Origin: Pegea sp. RAD2-039
Taxonomy: Eukaryota > Chordata > Thaliacea > Salpida > Salpidae
Direction: 5' to 3'
Assembly (NCBI GenBank): GCA_034620365.1
Contig: JAQGEQ010000339.1
Coordinates: 868,001-932,000, forward strand
DNA: 64,000 nt
Part shown: in pieces, positions 27,301 to 45,189 of the stretch
How the letters are laid out: the number at the start of each line of letters is the position of its first letter
Numbering within the stretch: position 1 is the stretch's first letter
The notes under the pieces: model-generated
What the model saw: the letters and a program-made list of their open reading frames with translations, nothing else
The model's database searches: none
What the model was told of the DNA's origin: nothing
Translations under genes and position numbers: made by a program

Positions 27301-27786
27301 TCTTTTTGATCTTCATCTCTTTTTGATCTTCATCTTTGCCTGATCTTCATCTTTGTCTGATCTTCATCTTTGTCTGATCTTCCTTATTCTGATCTTTATT
27401 CTATTTTCAGAACATTTATCGAAACAAGCCAAAAAGTTGAAACTTCCAAAACGCAGCTACAAATTGTTTGCTGGTAAGTGCCCCAGCCCAACCACACCCG
27501 TTTCATTCCTCAACAAATCCTAATTCTGCTTTACTTGCTGACCAGTTGTCAACCATCACGGCGAAAACTCGACCACTGGTCACTATTCGACTGACGTTTT
27601 CCACATCGGGCTGAGTTCCTGGTTAAGAATGGACGACAAATCAATAAGACCTGTTCGTAACATAGAGGTAAGTGTCTCTGCTGCTCCTCTATTCCGTCTT
27701 CTCACCTCATGCGTTGCTAGGTTACCAAATATAATAAAGCGAGAAGCGCCTACTTGCTTTTCTACCGAAGAACCGATCTTGGTTGA
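24325..27786 (+). CDS. USP10: USP10 ubiquitin-specific protease
   Basis: Fourteen coding exons: 24325-24366, 24535-24597, 24814-24838, 24987-25661, 25934-26025, 26086-26195, 26249-26390, 26442-26576, 26633-26745, 26799-26988, 27047-27188, 27411-27473, 27546-27667, 27721-27786. Total 1980 nt, 659 residues, all phases consistent. The deubiquitinase domain starts at [16 protein letters not shown] with the nucleophile Cys295. [33 protein letters not shown] and [17 protein letters not shown] follow, then GHYSTDVFH with His610 and [10 protein letters not shown] with Asp627/628. The N-terminus has FGDF at residues 15-18, the motif by which USP10 binds G3BP/Caprin-type NTF2-like domains in stress granules. 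Residues 45-268 are a low-complexity, acidic and Ser/Asn-rich linker. USP10 deubiquitinates p53, ribosomal and endosomal clients in vertebrates. The 3' half is richer in G+C than its surroundings. Confidence 0.95.
27190..27395 (+). repeat. 17-bp minisatellite in a USP10 intron
   Basis: About a dozen imperfect copies of TGATCTTCATCTTTGTC, variants with CTCTTTT or CTTTC at the end, fill the intron between exons 11 and 12 (27189-27410). The pyrimidine-rich strand is the sense strand, so the array merges into the polypyrimidine tract of the acceptor at 27410. Confidence 0.85.
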
Positions 27787-29570
27787 GCTATTAGTAAGTA
27801 CTAGGCGGCCGATCTCTTGCTGCTGATGACGTCAATCGTGGAGCGCTAGTTAATTTTACTCTTATTATGACTTGTTTAGTTGATTGAGGTTTAGCCGACG
27901 GTCACGTGGTCGGTTTTGACCAATCAGAAAGCCGAATGCTTCTGAATTCTTAAACCGAATTTCAATCGGTTTTTTTTCTTTGTATTTCTTTGATCTGTTT
28001 CAAATTTGCTATTAATTAAACGCCGCAAACTAACCCTGTCAACCACCAACCCATATAAGCCATCAGTCTACAGACGACTTATTATATTTACTTGTAACCA
28101 ACCACCCTCTTCCCTATCTGATTCCCAACCACAAAACTTCTTGTCATCCGATAAGTCTTGTAAATAATTACAATAACCCCTTTTCAAACGTCTGTTTATC
28201 AAATTTCGATTTTTTACTCTTGTTTAGCTTTTATTTATCTTACAAAAGCCCAGTTAAGGAAAGCCCAGCCCTAACCTGGTGAGCCGAATCAGATTCTAAC
28301 TTTTCTACATCTTTAAACTCTCTTAAAAGTTTTAACAATGAATCTGTTGAATCAAAATCCGTTTTTCTCTCTTTTACTAAAAAGAACATTTTTGCTCTAA
28401 ACACCCTTCCATGTTTTTCGCTTTAGTTTTGCATACTTCAATGGACGCAGTTTAAACGTGTCTCTTGCATCATCCAGTGACCCCTTTTCCCATTTAATTG
28501 ATTTAACTTGTGAGTTTATCTGATAGATTTGAGCATATTTTTGTCAGCAGTCATTCTATCAATAAATTGATGATGCGATTTACATTTTTGATACAGGCGT
28601 TTATTTTAGTGGCATTCTGATGTTGTGTCTCTAAACCAGTTGTTGTGTTTTTCAACTTGCTATCTAAAGCTTTCAGCTCTGCATTTACATTTTGATTTGT
28701 TTGAAATTGCTTTTTACACAGCTAGCTAGATCTTACAGAAACCCAACCAATTTACTGCTTATGATTTAATTTATTTTTGCATATTTATTAAAACTGAATA
28801 AAAATAACTAAGTTAGTAGCATCAGTACTCAATGATGTTTTGAGAAAGAAATTCATCAACAATCACCAATAAACGAAACTGATTATGTGAGACCAGTAGC
28901 TAAAGAAAGAATTGTTGCATTTTAAGAAAGTCAGATTTTGTAACGAGTTATTAAAATAGAATCTCTCATATTACTATCGACTTGTTTAAGTATAAAATAA
29001 AAATGTATATTTTAAGTTTCTGCTTTTTTTACTGAGAGAATCATTTTCTGAAATTAATTGAGTTATTTTAGCAATATGAATAACAAAAATGGAAGTTTTT
29101 CTTTTACAGAAATTGTTTTTGGTTCTAAAATTGACTCAAACGTTGACAGTAAACTTGTTTAATCAAAATATTTTGCAAGTTTTGATAATATTTCAAAAAA
29201 CTGTTTTGAAATCAATTTTCGGAAACTCGTTTGTCAAGACTTTGTTGGCTTACTGGATCTAAATCTTTAATATTTGTGTGAATAATTGATAACAAGTATT
29301 TAATTTGTGAATCTATACATTAGTTAATATAAGTAGAATCTAGATGTTAAAGTTATTTGAAATTTGTAAGATTTGATTTAACTATAAAAATACCAAGTGT
29401 TTGTTTTATATTTGGTTAAAATATGTTTTGGTTTAATCTATAAATCAAACTTGATGCTGTTGGTTTGCGGAAAACGAGATGTAATAAAAAACCATTTGGT
29501 TGAATTTTTAGAATTTAACTTGTAATCATGCTAGCAGTCTAAATCTTATCTAGCTAATAAGCTCTTAAAA
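27787..29570. other. Intergenic; promoter-like patch at 27885-27950
   Basis: Just past USP10 lies a GC-richer patch with a palindromic E-box context (CGGTCACGTGGTCGG, 27899-27913) and a CCAAT box (GACCAATCAG, 27919-27928). No gene start follows that I can recognise. A 28-codon ORF beginning at 29077 (MNNKNGSFSFTEIVFGSK) has no known relative to me. The rest is featureless. Confidence 0.35.
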
Positions 29571-29589
29571 ATAATTCAGTATTAAGTTG

Positions 29590-30720
29590 GCTATATGTTA
29601 CAAGAACATGATTTCACTGTTGAAGAAACGTGCAGAGCTGTTTGAAGTTGTAAGGGGTTGAGAGACGATAGCTTAATGTCCTTTGCATACACAAACACAC
29701 TGACATCATGTACTGCTACTAGTCTTCTGATGAGGCCTTTAATAAAAATTAAAAAGAGAAGGGGACCCAGAACAGAACCCTGAGGAACACCACTAGTGAT
29801 TTGACTAAAAGTAGATAAAGATCTTTTTACACGAGTTTGTTGGGTTCTACCTGATAGGTAATCTTCAATCCACTGTAAGGTAAAGCTTTTGATTTTTACA
29901 TTTTTCAATACAGTAACGAGCTTAGTGTGTGGGACAGAATCAAACGCTTTAGCAAAATCGAGATATATGATGTCACAGGGAGTGTTACTTTCATAATGGG
30001 CTGTAAGCTCATTAAGAAAAATGAGATGTTGAGTCAGGGAAGATCTCCGTTTCACAAAGCCGTGCTGGACATCAGATATTAGATGGTGCTCCATCAAATG
30101 ACTGGTCATATGATTGTGAATAATATGTTTTTGAGTTCTGCAAATAACTGAAGTCAGCGAAACTGGTCTGTAGTTAAGTGCGGTTTTTTAGGATCCTTTT
30201 TGTGAATAGAAGTAATTAAAGTTTTCTTTCAAAATTGTGGAATTCTCCTTCGCTTTAAAGTGATGTTAAAGAGTAGAGATAAAACAGAAGTAGTTTAAAA
30301 AAATGCAGGGATCTGATCAGAGGTGTTGGATACTGATAATTTTAAAGAAGATATAACCTTAGCTACCATATCAACCGTTATTTCAAGATATATTATCTCA
30401 GATACATTTGTGAGAATGTCAAAGTAGAAAAGAGGAGTCTTACCATCATTGGTTATAAAAGCGCTATTAAATTGATTATTTAGCAGTTTAGTTTTGTTAC
30501 CCAGTTCAACCACAAGTTGATTGCTGTTATCAAGCAAGGGATAATTTAAGATCTCGCCTTACGCTTGTGATTTATGAAGCCGGAAACATATTTTTTGTCA
30601 GATAAAGACAATTAGAAATGGATTTTTTGAAAAATATACTAAGACCAGTATAGAGGTTTGATGGAAGGGTCTGCTTAAGTTTGTTTCTTAAGAAGGTTTT
30701 TTAAATGCTGTAAACTCCAC
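29590..30720 (-). mobile_element. CR1/jockey-like LINE relic, reverse transcriptase region
   Basis: Reading from 30720 down: SGFINHKRKARS, then LLNNQFNSAF (pre-RT), a short gap, NYRPVSLTSVIC (RT block 1), LISDVQHGFVKRRSSLTQHL, IIYLDFAKAFDSVPHTKL (block with the first catalytic Asp), SGVPQGSVLGPLLFLIFI, then VFVYAKDIKLSS where the active-site FADD should be. The catalytic dyad is damaged (AKD) and stops interrupt the pre-RT part, so it is dead. No endonuclease domain or 3' tail could be delimited. Confidence 0.85.
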
Positions 30721-31304
30721 AAATATTTGGGCAATTTTAGTTTTTGTTGATAATATAAAAAAGTATAAATCTGTCAACTGACTCTTTAACGATGTTAGTA
30801 GACCATGGATAAATATGTTGTCAGTAGAATTGAAATAGAAATACAGTCCATACTTGATAGAAATTCATTAATATATCCATGATACAAATTCTTTTTGATG
30901 GAATTTTAACGTTTGAGGAAAAAAGTTTGAATTCAATCATGTTGTGACCAAAAACCTTAACCTTAAATATAATCTTAAAATTTCTTTTTGATTAACGTAG
31001 ACTATCTTCTGAGGAATTGACATGACAAAGATGATCCAAAGTATAACCACTAGCTTGAGTTAAAAAGTAATTGTTTGAACATTTGGTTAAGGATATTGAG
31101 GAAGCTTACAAAAGGCTGAATCAGAATGGCTGAATTAGGACTATCGCTATCCAAGTTAAGAGAAAAAAGAGCATTTAATTGAAAGTGAGCATTCAACCAA
31201 TTTTTGTCATTGATTTATTTCAAAGTTTATATTTCGAGTTTTCATGAAATAAAGACTCTGAAAATATCTTCAGGAAAATAATAAAAAAAACAGCTCAGTT
31301 GAAA

Positions 31305-33208
31305 TCATACAGTTATCACTAAATGTTTCCATTTGCAGTTAGAGTTTTCCTTAAAATACTTTTGAACGTATGTACAAGTTGCTTTCATCTTCAAGTTGTT
31401 GTCAATACAAAACTGAATACACTTCTAAAATACAAAATGTAATTTGTGAAAGCTCCTAACAACAACAAAACTGTTATTCTGTTTTTTTGTGTTTGAAATA
31501 TTAATGAACCCTCTGTTGGGCAATAATCTGTCTTCATATTGTGATAATTAATTAGTCCTTAAAATTGTTTTAGATTCAAATTGATACATTTTGGCAGATG
31601 ATTAGATTTATCTTTTTTGTTTTACTTATTTATCTTTCTCAATTGATTAAAATGTAAATTAGGATTCCAATAAAATTATTTTACCTCAACCAATTTCTTT
31701 GCAATACCTCGTCCACGTAGATTAGAAGACACAAAAACATGTTGAAGATCTATGGATGTTTCATTTAAATAATCATACTGAAGAAAAGATGAATATTTTT
31801 TGTCTGAAAAAGTATGTTTGTTGAACTCATTGATGAAAGTTGTTTTTAAAAAAAATTAATTTAGAAATCAAAACTATCAGAATGAGATCACTTGTAAATG
31901 AAATTATTTAAAGAAAAAGTCTTTTACACAATTTTTACAGAAGTGATAGATTTTGATGCACTGATAGAGTCGGAAAGAAGATTTCAAACTATGGTTAGCC
32001 TATTGAAAAAGCTATTAGCTAGTCACTATATGTTATCAAAGTTGTTGGGTGGGTTAATTTTGAATGACAATCTCTGAGGATGTGTGAACCATTTGTAAAG
32101 AAATCATTAAAGTAAAGATGATAGAAACTTTTAATAATTCCAAACAATGATAAGAGACCAGAGAAAAAGAGTTAGAATTGTATGAATTTAGTATGAAGCT
32201 TTATAAAACATTCTTTGCATGGAGAAGAAGATATGCCAAGTCCAAAAAAAGCTTTCCTAGTAAAGGATCTTTGAACGAATTTAAGCTTAATAATATTTTT
32301 TTCAAATAGAAGATTCCATACAGAAGAGTTTAACTCCAGCTTAAGATGGACATATCTAGTGAAAATATTTAACAATGTTCAAATATTTCCAATCTTAAAA
32401 GATTTGAGAATTTGGTATGAAGTGACTAAGCCATTTCTGAAAAAATAGTTTTGGTGGTGATCCTATTTTTAATCATGAGAGATGAAGATACCCATTTTAT
32501 CCTTAAAGGAAGGGCACTAGAAAATGTTATTGTTGTTCAAGTACAAATTGGAAGATATTGGGTAAAAGAAGGTTGATGAATAAGTGAGTCAGTACTAAAA
32601 AGGTTTATTATCATTGGCAAAGAGCATTACATTTCAAATAAAGATAAGTCTGTAATATCAATGATGTAAATATTGAAGAAAAGAGATCCAATAATGCTAC
32701 TTTAGGAAACATTACTCAAAACCCTCGGGAAAACTTGAAACAAAGTTATTTATGAAGACTTGTTGACATAACTTTAAGAAATTGCTAAATCCAAGAGATA
32801 AGAGTTAATACTAAATCGTCTGAAGGCTCTTAATAAAATGGGATATTAAACTTAAACTTTTTTTTGCAATTGTCTAAATAATGATATTAGTAAAATCTTA
32901 TTAAAGTAAAATATTTACTTTAGAAATTATGGCCAATTTACACAACTATACCATTTTAAGACGATTACAAAATTTTTAGAAAAATCAAAAACAACTTCGC
33001 CTCTAGTTTTTTATTATAAAAATAACTATACAAGTAAGCTAACCACAAATAAATAATAAACACAAACTATCAAAATCTTTAATATTATATAATAGTATAT
33101 CTCACATTTTTATATTAAAAAATAAATATTACCTTCAAATTGAACATAAAAGTGTTTTGCTTCAGTATCATGTAAAATAGTTAATTCTGATTGGACATTT
33201 TGCAACAT
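31305..33208 (-). CDS. NATD1: NATD1-like GCN5-family N-acetyltransferase domain protein
   Basis: Three exons, 33208-33133, 31803-31685, 31424-31305: 315 nt, 104 residues (human NATD1 113). It is a single compact acetyltransferase-fold domain. YSSFLQYDYLNETSIDLQHV matches the human YEYVGKRIVDLQHTEV region. LRGRGIAKKL is the acetyl-CoA pyrophosphate-binding loop (human YRGRGIAKHL). LKMKATCTYVQKYFKEN matches the C-terminal LKAHLTCWYIQKYVKEN. The cellular substrate is unknown in any animal. Intron 1 (31804-33132) carries a decayed LINE in the same orientation, which explains its unusual length. Splice phases are consistent. No ORF above 60 codons reveals this gene; it was found by joining short exons. 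Confidence 0.88.
31950..32860 (-). mobile_element. CR1/jockey-like LINE relic in NATD1 intron 1
   Basis: Minus strand from about 32800 down. A degraded copy of the GVPQGSVLGPLLF block (legible as SSIIGSLFFNIYI with a stop beside it) and of the FADD block (LFAND, frameshifted) come first. Near 32375-32172 the C-terminal segment VWNLLFEKNIIKLKFVQRSF and TRKAF follows, the post-RT VQRRFT block of such elements. It has many stops. Same family as the relics at 29.6-30.7 and 61.5-62.2 kb. Confidence 0.65.
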
Positions 33209-35845
33209 TTTTATAAATATTGTTATAAATATCAAGATTATTTAGCTTTCAGTAGTAGTGATTATTTTGCCACATTATGGCGTCCAACAGCTTTGGGCTT
33301 TTTAACAAATGTTCAAAGAAACTAGTTTGCTTATAATGCAGATTTCTAGTATGAATATTTATTATAACACGTAAAAAATAAAATTTATAAAAACTTCTTT
33401 ATCAAATGAGTAAAGATAACGCTTACCTAACAGATGTTTTAAAATAGTTAAATCTAATTAAATTTTGCATACGAGGTTGTGCATACGCGTTCTCTTAGAA
33501 CAGTTGTCATAAAAGATACTCACAAGATCCTTCTACCCGGCTTTTTATGGACTTTTTCTTGTTACAAATATATATCTTTTCAGGTTTGCACTCGGAACTT
33601 CCGTGTGTTGGGCGATAATCACTACACTACAGAGACACGATAAGTCTTATATGTCCATTCTATTTCGGTAAACTACAAAAACTAAACACCAATTTCAAGT
33701 CTTTACATAAAATACCCTGATAGCAACTAAAAGTATTAGAGTAACAAAAATTTTCGAGGGAAACAAAAATATTTAAGCTTGTAGCTTAAGGTATTCAAAA
33801 TAAAAAACTATAAGTAAAATCATAAAAATTGGTGATTTGAAACAGTTGCTGGTAAAAAAAACTCAAGCTTCTCATCTTTAATCTACAAGAGATTTAGTAG
33901 TTCTTAAATTATTAATAGTTATTTTCAAATAAGGCTAAGTACAAATTGCTTTATAAATTTTGACCTTTTTTAAGTTACTTCTTTTTATAATCATTTCACA
34001 ACAATAGTTATCGCTTACTTACCATGCCAAAAATATTAGTTATTGCAGTCACTACCATTTTCTTTCTATTTTTATTTGTATTTATAGGATTTTTAGAGCA
34101 GAACAACCAGTAAACTTGTTCATTTTATCTTGAAATAAAATAACTTTTATTGGACTCTCAGTTTAAAATGTAATTCATGTCAGAACTCTTAAGCAAAAAT
34201 GTTATATGACATTTTGAATTATTAATGTTTTTTTATAGTAGTTATTGGTGGAAACCATTTTCTAAATAGATTTAAAACTTTGCTTTTGATTATTGATGTG
34301 AAGTCGAAAGTACTACGGATATTCACTTCGAGAGTAAAAAATTAAAGTTACATCATTAAATCATTAAATAAAAACAGTCAAGTAGGGTATAACATAAGCA
34401 TAAGTTTACTACTTCAATTTGTATTGAATTCAAGAAGGACAAAAAAAATGTCATTTATATCTATATCTATCTAAGAAAATTGAATAAAACAATTGTTTTA
34501 GTAGTTTTTGAAAACAAAAAGAAAGCTTTCAAGTCTTTTTTCCACATAAATTCTGCAAAATAACAAAGCTTTAAATTTTCTAATTACGTTTGTGTATCAT
34601 AGTTTTACGTAAAGGTAATCAGTGCATTTATATAACTAATTTTTACTTTTTCTTATTTATTATGATAATAAAACAAATACTTGTCCGATCTATCTAAGTA
34701 AAACTATTTTTGATTTTTTCATAAATAATCTCACACTTTTTTTATTACTTTTCTTTCTAAGGCCAACTTGTAGTTCTTCGGGTAACAAAGCCGTTCTTAA
34801 GTGCTATACAAAGTTTATTTTCAATACTGCAAGTCACTTATATTTTCAATTTTCATTTATTAACAGAACTATTTTGAAATAGTATACTAAAAATTGTTTA
34901 TATGTTCAATTAACCAATTATTAAGTAAAAAATATCAGAAGTTGAATTGCTAAAGGATTTTTTTATTTTAAATGCTTATGTGATGGTGTTTGTTTTCGTC
35001 AATACTGAAATTGTTTTTTGTAATATTTTTTTCTATCATTGTGATGTCTATTAAAACTTTGAATCTAATAAAAATTTAGTTCAGTTGAAATAAATTTTGA
35101 TTCAAATGGTTAGTTTTGCATGTTTTAACCTGAATAAAAGTGATTTAATATATCACAAATTGTAAAACTTGAAATTTATGAAAGTATTGAACTTTTTTTA
35201 ACTATTATTATGTCTGTAAGTAATTAAGATCTCTTTAAAAAATGAAAACTCTAAATATTTTTTTCTTTCATATATTCTTTTAAACTATTAACATATTTCT
35301 GACATTAAAAAAATCAAGTTTATTAATTTAATATTTGTGTTAAATGTCTTATATTCCTGAAGTATATATTTGGATGATTAACAATTTTTGATTAATGTAA
35401 AAATTTTACTAAATATAAAACTTAGTAACAAGAATGTAAATAATAATAGAGATAACCTTCATAGTTTTTTATTGACTTCTATAACATTATTTTATATTTT
35501 TAATAATTCATTATTTGTTTTCTTTCTTTTTTTCAAAGTCATTTTTTCATTTGTTGTTTATAGATACGTTTTTAATAATTCTCCATTAGATGTTAATTTA
35601 AACTTAATTTTAGTTAAAAAGTATTTCTTATATATTCATAAATTTATAGTTTGACTTATTTAAGAAAAAAATATAATTTTGATAAAAGGTAAATTAATTT
35701 AGTTAACCTTTTTTATTAGTGACATGAATTTTTGTTTCAGTTTATTTTTAATCAAAATATTAAAATTATTTAGAAGTTGATTTAACTTTTTTATAACTCA
35801 TAATAAGTATACTCTTTTAATCAACATCATTAATTCTTTTTCTAT
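33209..35845. other. Intergenic AT-rich region with one SINE copy
   Basis: No gene supported. A SINE copy lies at 33521-33640. The open stretch at 35388-35654 is AT-rich Leu/Phe/Asn codons without domain signal. An acceptor CTATAG at about 35841-35846 marks the start of the GEMIN6 5'UTR segment. Confidence 0.45.
33521..33640 (-). mobile_element. tRNA-derived SINE, copy A
   Basis: Minus strand: head GTAGTGTAGTGATTATCGCC resembles the 5' half of tRNA-Val. A degraded B box (GTTCCGAGTGCAAACC) follows, then a body ending CATAAAAAGCCGGGTAGAAG. The body ending is shared with copies at 40.4 and 54.2 kb. Confidence 0.6.
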
Positions 35846-35899
35846 AGTGATATATTTGAGAGATATTATATATTGGGATTTATAAAATTAAAAAGCATA

Positions 35900-36370
35900 A
35901 TGCAAGATTGGAAGTTTTTAAAAGCAAATGAGAAATTTTCTTTTATAAAAAAGTATGTAGAAATAAATGTTCAAGAAGGTTTAAAGTTTAAAGGATTAGT
36001 TTTCACAGTTGATCCTGTTAGTGAATCTATAGTTCTTCAATCAGACAAAAAGGTGTCTATTATAAATGGCAGAAAGATTGAAAGTATTAGTTTAATTGAT
36101 AAATCTATTGATGAAGAACCATCTATTAATTTACATGATTTGATTACTCCAAAGCCACATTCTTTGAGTGAATCTGAGCTTAAAGTTAACAAAGAAAAAT
36201 TATTAAATTGGTTAAAACGTAATAAATTGAATGTATCCTTAGAAGGTGAAAATATTAAAGTTGAAGATTATGTCACTATCCTGCCTCCATATACAGCTGA
36301 TTCGTGTATGGCATCAAATGAAATTATTTTACAAAGAATTCAATCTATAATTGGAAATATGAAAGAATAA
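35900..36370 (+). CDS. GEMIN6: GEMIN6, SMN-complex component
   Basis: Single coding exon, 156 residues (human 167). GEMIN6 has an Sm-like fold and pairs with GEMIN7 in the SMN complex, which loads Sm rings on spliceosomal snRNAs in the cytoplasm. KGLVFTVDPVSESIVLQ matches human KGWVLTTDPVSANIVL; LLNWLKRNKLNVSLEGE matches the WLEKNHIPITEQGD region; ILPPYTADSCMASNEIILQR matches IDPPYGPENCSSSNEIILSR. I take ATG 35900 (MQDWKFLKANEKF), because the open frame further 5' has no ATG and begins just after a probable splice acceptor near 35846. PSMC4 starts 229 bp downstream on the same strand. U2, U5 and U6 genes, the clients of this complex (U6 excepted), lie about 18 kb to the right. Confidence 0.9.
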   Translation: MQDWKFLKANEKFSFIKKYVEINVQEGLKFKGLVFTVDPVSESIVLQSDKKVSIINGRKIESISLIDKSIDEEPSINLHDLITPKPHSLSESELKVNKEKLLNWLKRNKLNVSLEGENIKVEDYVTILPPYTADSCMASNEIILQRIQSIIGNMKE

Positions 36371-36599
36371 ATTCTTTAACTTTTGTTAGATGCGGTTTTC
36401 CATTAGAACATTTTTTTACTAGACAATTGAGTACTGTCAATAGTTTTATGTTTTGGAATACATAAATTGTTCTTTATTTAATAATTAATTGAGTTATAAA
36501 CTGAAATTAAATTTATCAGAAATATCAATTATGTTTATAACTGATTTCATTAGTTTTTATAGATTTATTTGGTAGAATAAGCTGATATTTAACCTTAAG

Positions 36600-38609
<2,010 letters not shown>

Positions 38610-39349
38610 GTAAGATGAAGTTTTCCTTTGTTCCTGATGGTGACTCTCTTCACATTTATTTCAGCTCAATCCATCCCTCAAAGTCTACTGGATGAGGAGT
38701 ATCTGTTACTTGTCATGTTGTTTCTCATGTTAAATTTTATAGAAGAGAGTTTAGTGGTGTCTTTCTTCACTTATTAACTATATATCTGTTTCAAGTATTT
38801 TGCTAAGTTTATCTAGTCTAATAACAGAGCATCTACACGCGAATGAATACAGTTAGTTGCTTTATACTTGAAGTTTTCTACATCAAACTCTCATCAACAT
38901 TTTTAGTAATATTTAATTGCAATCAAATAATTAAAATTGTTTTCTGAAATAATTAAAAGATGAATTTTTAAGCTGTGGATAGATACAGAACTTTATTACC
39001 TTAAAATTTAAGACAGTCAAATATAAGATTAAATTTATGTTAATATAAAACTTTAGAATCAAATTATGAAATTTCGCTTGTTAAAGATAATTGTTAAATT
39101 CCAAATTCAGCAGTTTTCACTGATAACTTTGATTTAATTGTTTAAAGTTTATTCAAATAGTTTTCTATTGAAGCTGTACAAGATTGAGAACATTTGATGA
39201 AATACAAGTCTAACCCTTAGTCTCTTATATCGTCCAACACCTCGTAAATTTTCCTTATCTTTTACTAACACGAAATCACTTGACTCATTTTAGGTTTGCC
39301 TTTTATTTCAATCAAAACAATTCGTTATATGATAAAAAAGCTTCATATC
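38610..39349. other. Spacer between convergent PSMC4 and the fibrinogen-domain gene
   Basis: 3' flanks only. Sequence 38640-38830 is PSMC4 3'UTR-like; I see no exon, RNA gene or repeat. Confidence 0.5.
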
Positions 39350-43385
<4,036 letters not shown>

Positions 43386-45101
43386 TATTTAGATTTTCTG
43401 TTCTGTTGTATAAAATATATCATTTGAATTTGCCTGATTTTGTCTAAAAACGACTTTCTAAAAACAACTAACTTAAAAGCTAATATGAGTAAAACATCAG
43501 ATTTAAATGCAACTAAAACTTGCTAACTTGAAAAGTAGAAATATTTTGTAAAAAACATAACTTCAAAAGTTTATAACTCAGTTAATATCAAATCTGGATA
43601 AGTAATTGCTGCATTTGAGGAAAAACATCACATGAGCACTTAAAGCTGCACATTTTTAGACGGATAGAAAAAAGTCTCTTTAAACTTGAAGTGTTCTCTC
43701 ATCTAGATTTTAGCCTCAGGAAAGAGATAGTGACTGCCAAAACTCAATAATTGGATTCATATTTCATAAATAAACCTTTGTATTTACGATTAGCGATTAA
43801 ATAAACATTTTTATTCGATTTATTTGTTATAAAACACAAACAATTTAGCATTTTAGTTGGTATGAACTACTATAATTTAGCCTGATTACTTTTAAATTAC
43901 AAATTGATGTTGATTTATGTAGCAGTAAGTCATTACTTGTAAATTTTATGTACCATCAAAAATAATCTATTATAGAAAGCATGGTTATCAGTTTGTAAGT
44001 ATTTGAAGTATCAATACCATAAAGGTGAAAACCCAACTAAACATTACAATTTCACAAATTTTTTATCTTGCTTTCATACTTATAACATTTTTTCTTTAAA
44101 TTATTTTTCAAAAGTTAGTTTCTGATAAGAAATAAAATGTTTCTGTGATTTTTAAATCAATGTGTTTTAGATGGTTGTATATTCAAACTGTTTTCAATTA
44201 TAATCCTGAACAATTTTCCTGGTTCACCATCATTTGAAGAATGGAAAAATATGAAACAAGAAAAAGATGAAAATGCAAATTGTAAAAATGTTTAATTCAA
44301 TCACATCTAGTTACTCACAAACAAATTGGTTATAGATATACCTCACAGTTTTTAAAACTTTTATTCAATAAGTTTTAAAACTAAACTTAAAAAAACTGTC
44401 AAAATAAAGTTCTATTAGCAAGTAGTCAAAATCTACTTATAATAATTAATATAAATATCCAATACATAATTATGTAGGTATTAAACAAAAGTAGTAAAAC
44501 TTATTTATATATTTTTTAATATAATTTATTAAACAAATGATGATATGATTCTTATTCTGAACAAAATTTGTTTACTAGATCTTTTTAAATTGCTTGTTGT
44601 GTACAAATTATGTTTTTAATTTTTAATATAATATATAGCCTATATATAATATTTATATATAATTTAAACAGATCTAATTTACAATAAATTCAATTTAAGT
44701 TAATTTTGTTGCTTATTTGAAAAATGTTTCTTGCTTTCGAACAACATATTTCTTTATTTTGGATTTTAAGATCTAATCTTCAAACTAAATATGCTTGACT
44801 AATTTCATATAATTTATTTATAAGGAGACTTAAACTATTCAAATATTTTTTGGGGATCAATTAGAGCTTTCATAAAAGTTGAGAACAATTTAAGAAGCTC
44901 TCTTGCTTTTAAGTTAAATGTTAATAAACTAAATAGCAAAAAAATATTTTATAAATGTGTAAAATTGTTAGGTAAAAAAATTGAAATAAATAATTTGATT
45001 AAACTGCTATTACTACATAAATTTCAAAATTAAATGTTTTGAACATCAGAATCATTCTTAGAATAATACAAAATTTATAAATTTTATAAAGTCCCTGTCG
45101 A
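43386..45101. other. Intergenic region with a small candidate gene
   Basis: Contains only the candidate exon pair at 43976-44295 listed separately; the remainder is very AT-rich and empty. It includes the promoter of the fibrinogen-domain gene (minus strand, above 43385). Confidence 0.4.
43976..44295 (+). CDS. Candidate small membrane-protein gene, 3' exons only, unrecognised
   Basis: A 19-nt exon (43976-43994, flanked by TATAG and GTAAGT) joins in phase to 44171-44295 (acceptor TGTTTTAG). The joined reading is AWLSVYGCIFKLFSIIILNN, then FPGSPSFEEWKNMKQEKDEN, a short tail and a stop at 44293-44295. This looks like one hydrophobic segment followed by a charged, Lys/Glu-rich end, as in small integral membrane proteins. 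I do not recognise the family and found no start exon upstream, so this is only a candidate. The good splice signals and non-random composition in AT-rich surroundings are the reasons for listing it. Confidence 0.35.
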
Positions 45102-45183
45102 ACTGGGTTGGCCGAGTGGTTAAGGCGTTGGACTTAAGTTCCAATGGACGGTGTCCGCGTGGGTTCGAACCCCACACCCAGTA
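45102..45183 (+). tRNA. tRNA-Leu-TAA: tRNA-Leu (UAA)
   Basis: Complete type II cloverleaf without intron. Acceptor strands ACTGGGT and ACCCAGT pair at all 7 positions, with discriminator A at 45183. The A box is TGGCCGAGTGG. The anticodon stem TTGGA/TCCAA encloses loop CTTAAGT with anticodon TAA at 45135-45137; a long variable arm follows and the B box is GGTTCGAACCC. A T-run 3' of the gene can end Pol III transcription. Confidence 0.97.
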
Positions 45184-45189
45184 CAAAAT

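Noticed and set aside
35388-35654. 88-codon hydrophobic ORF
   Set aside because: Composition is that of AT-rich intergenic DNA (Leu, Phe, Asn, Ile); no motif and no splice context.
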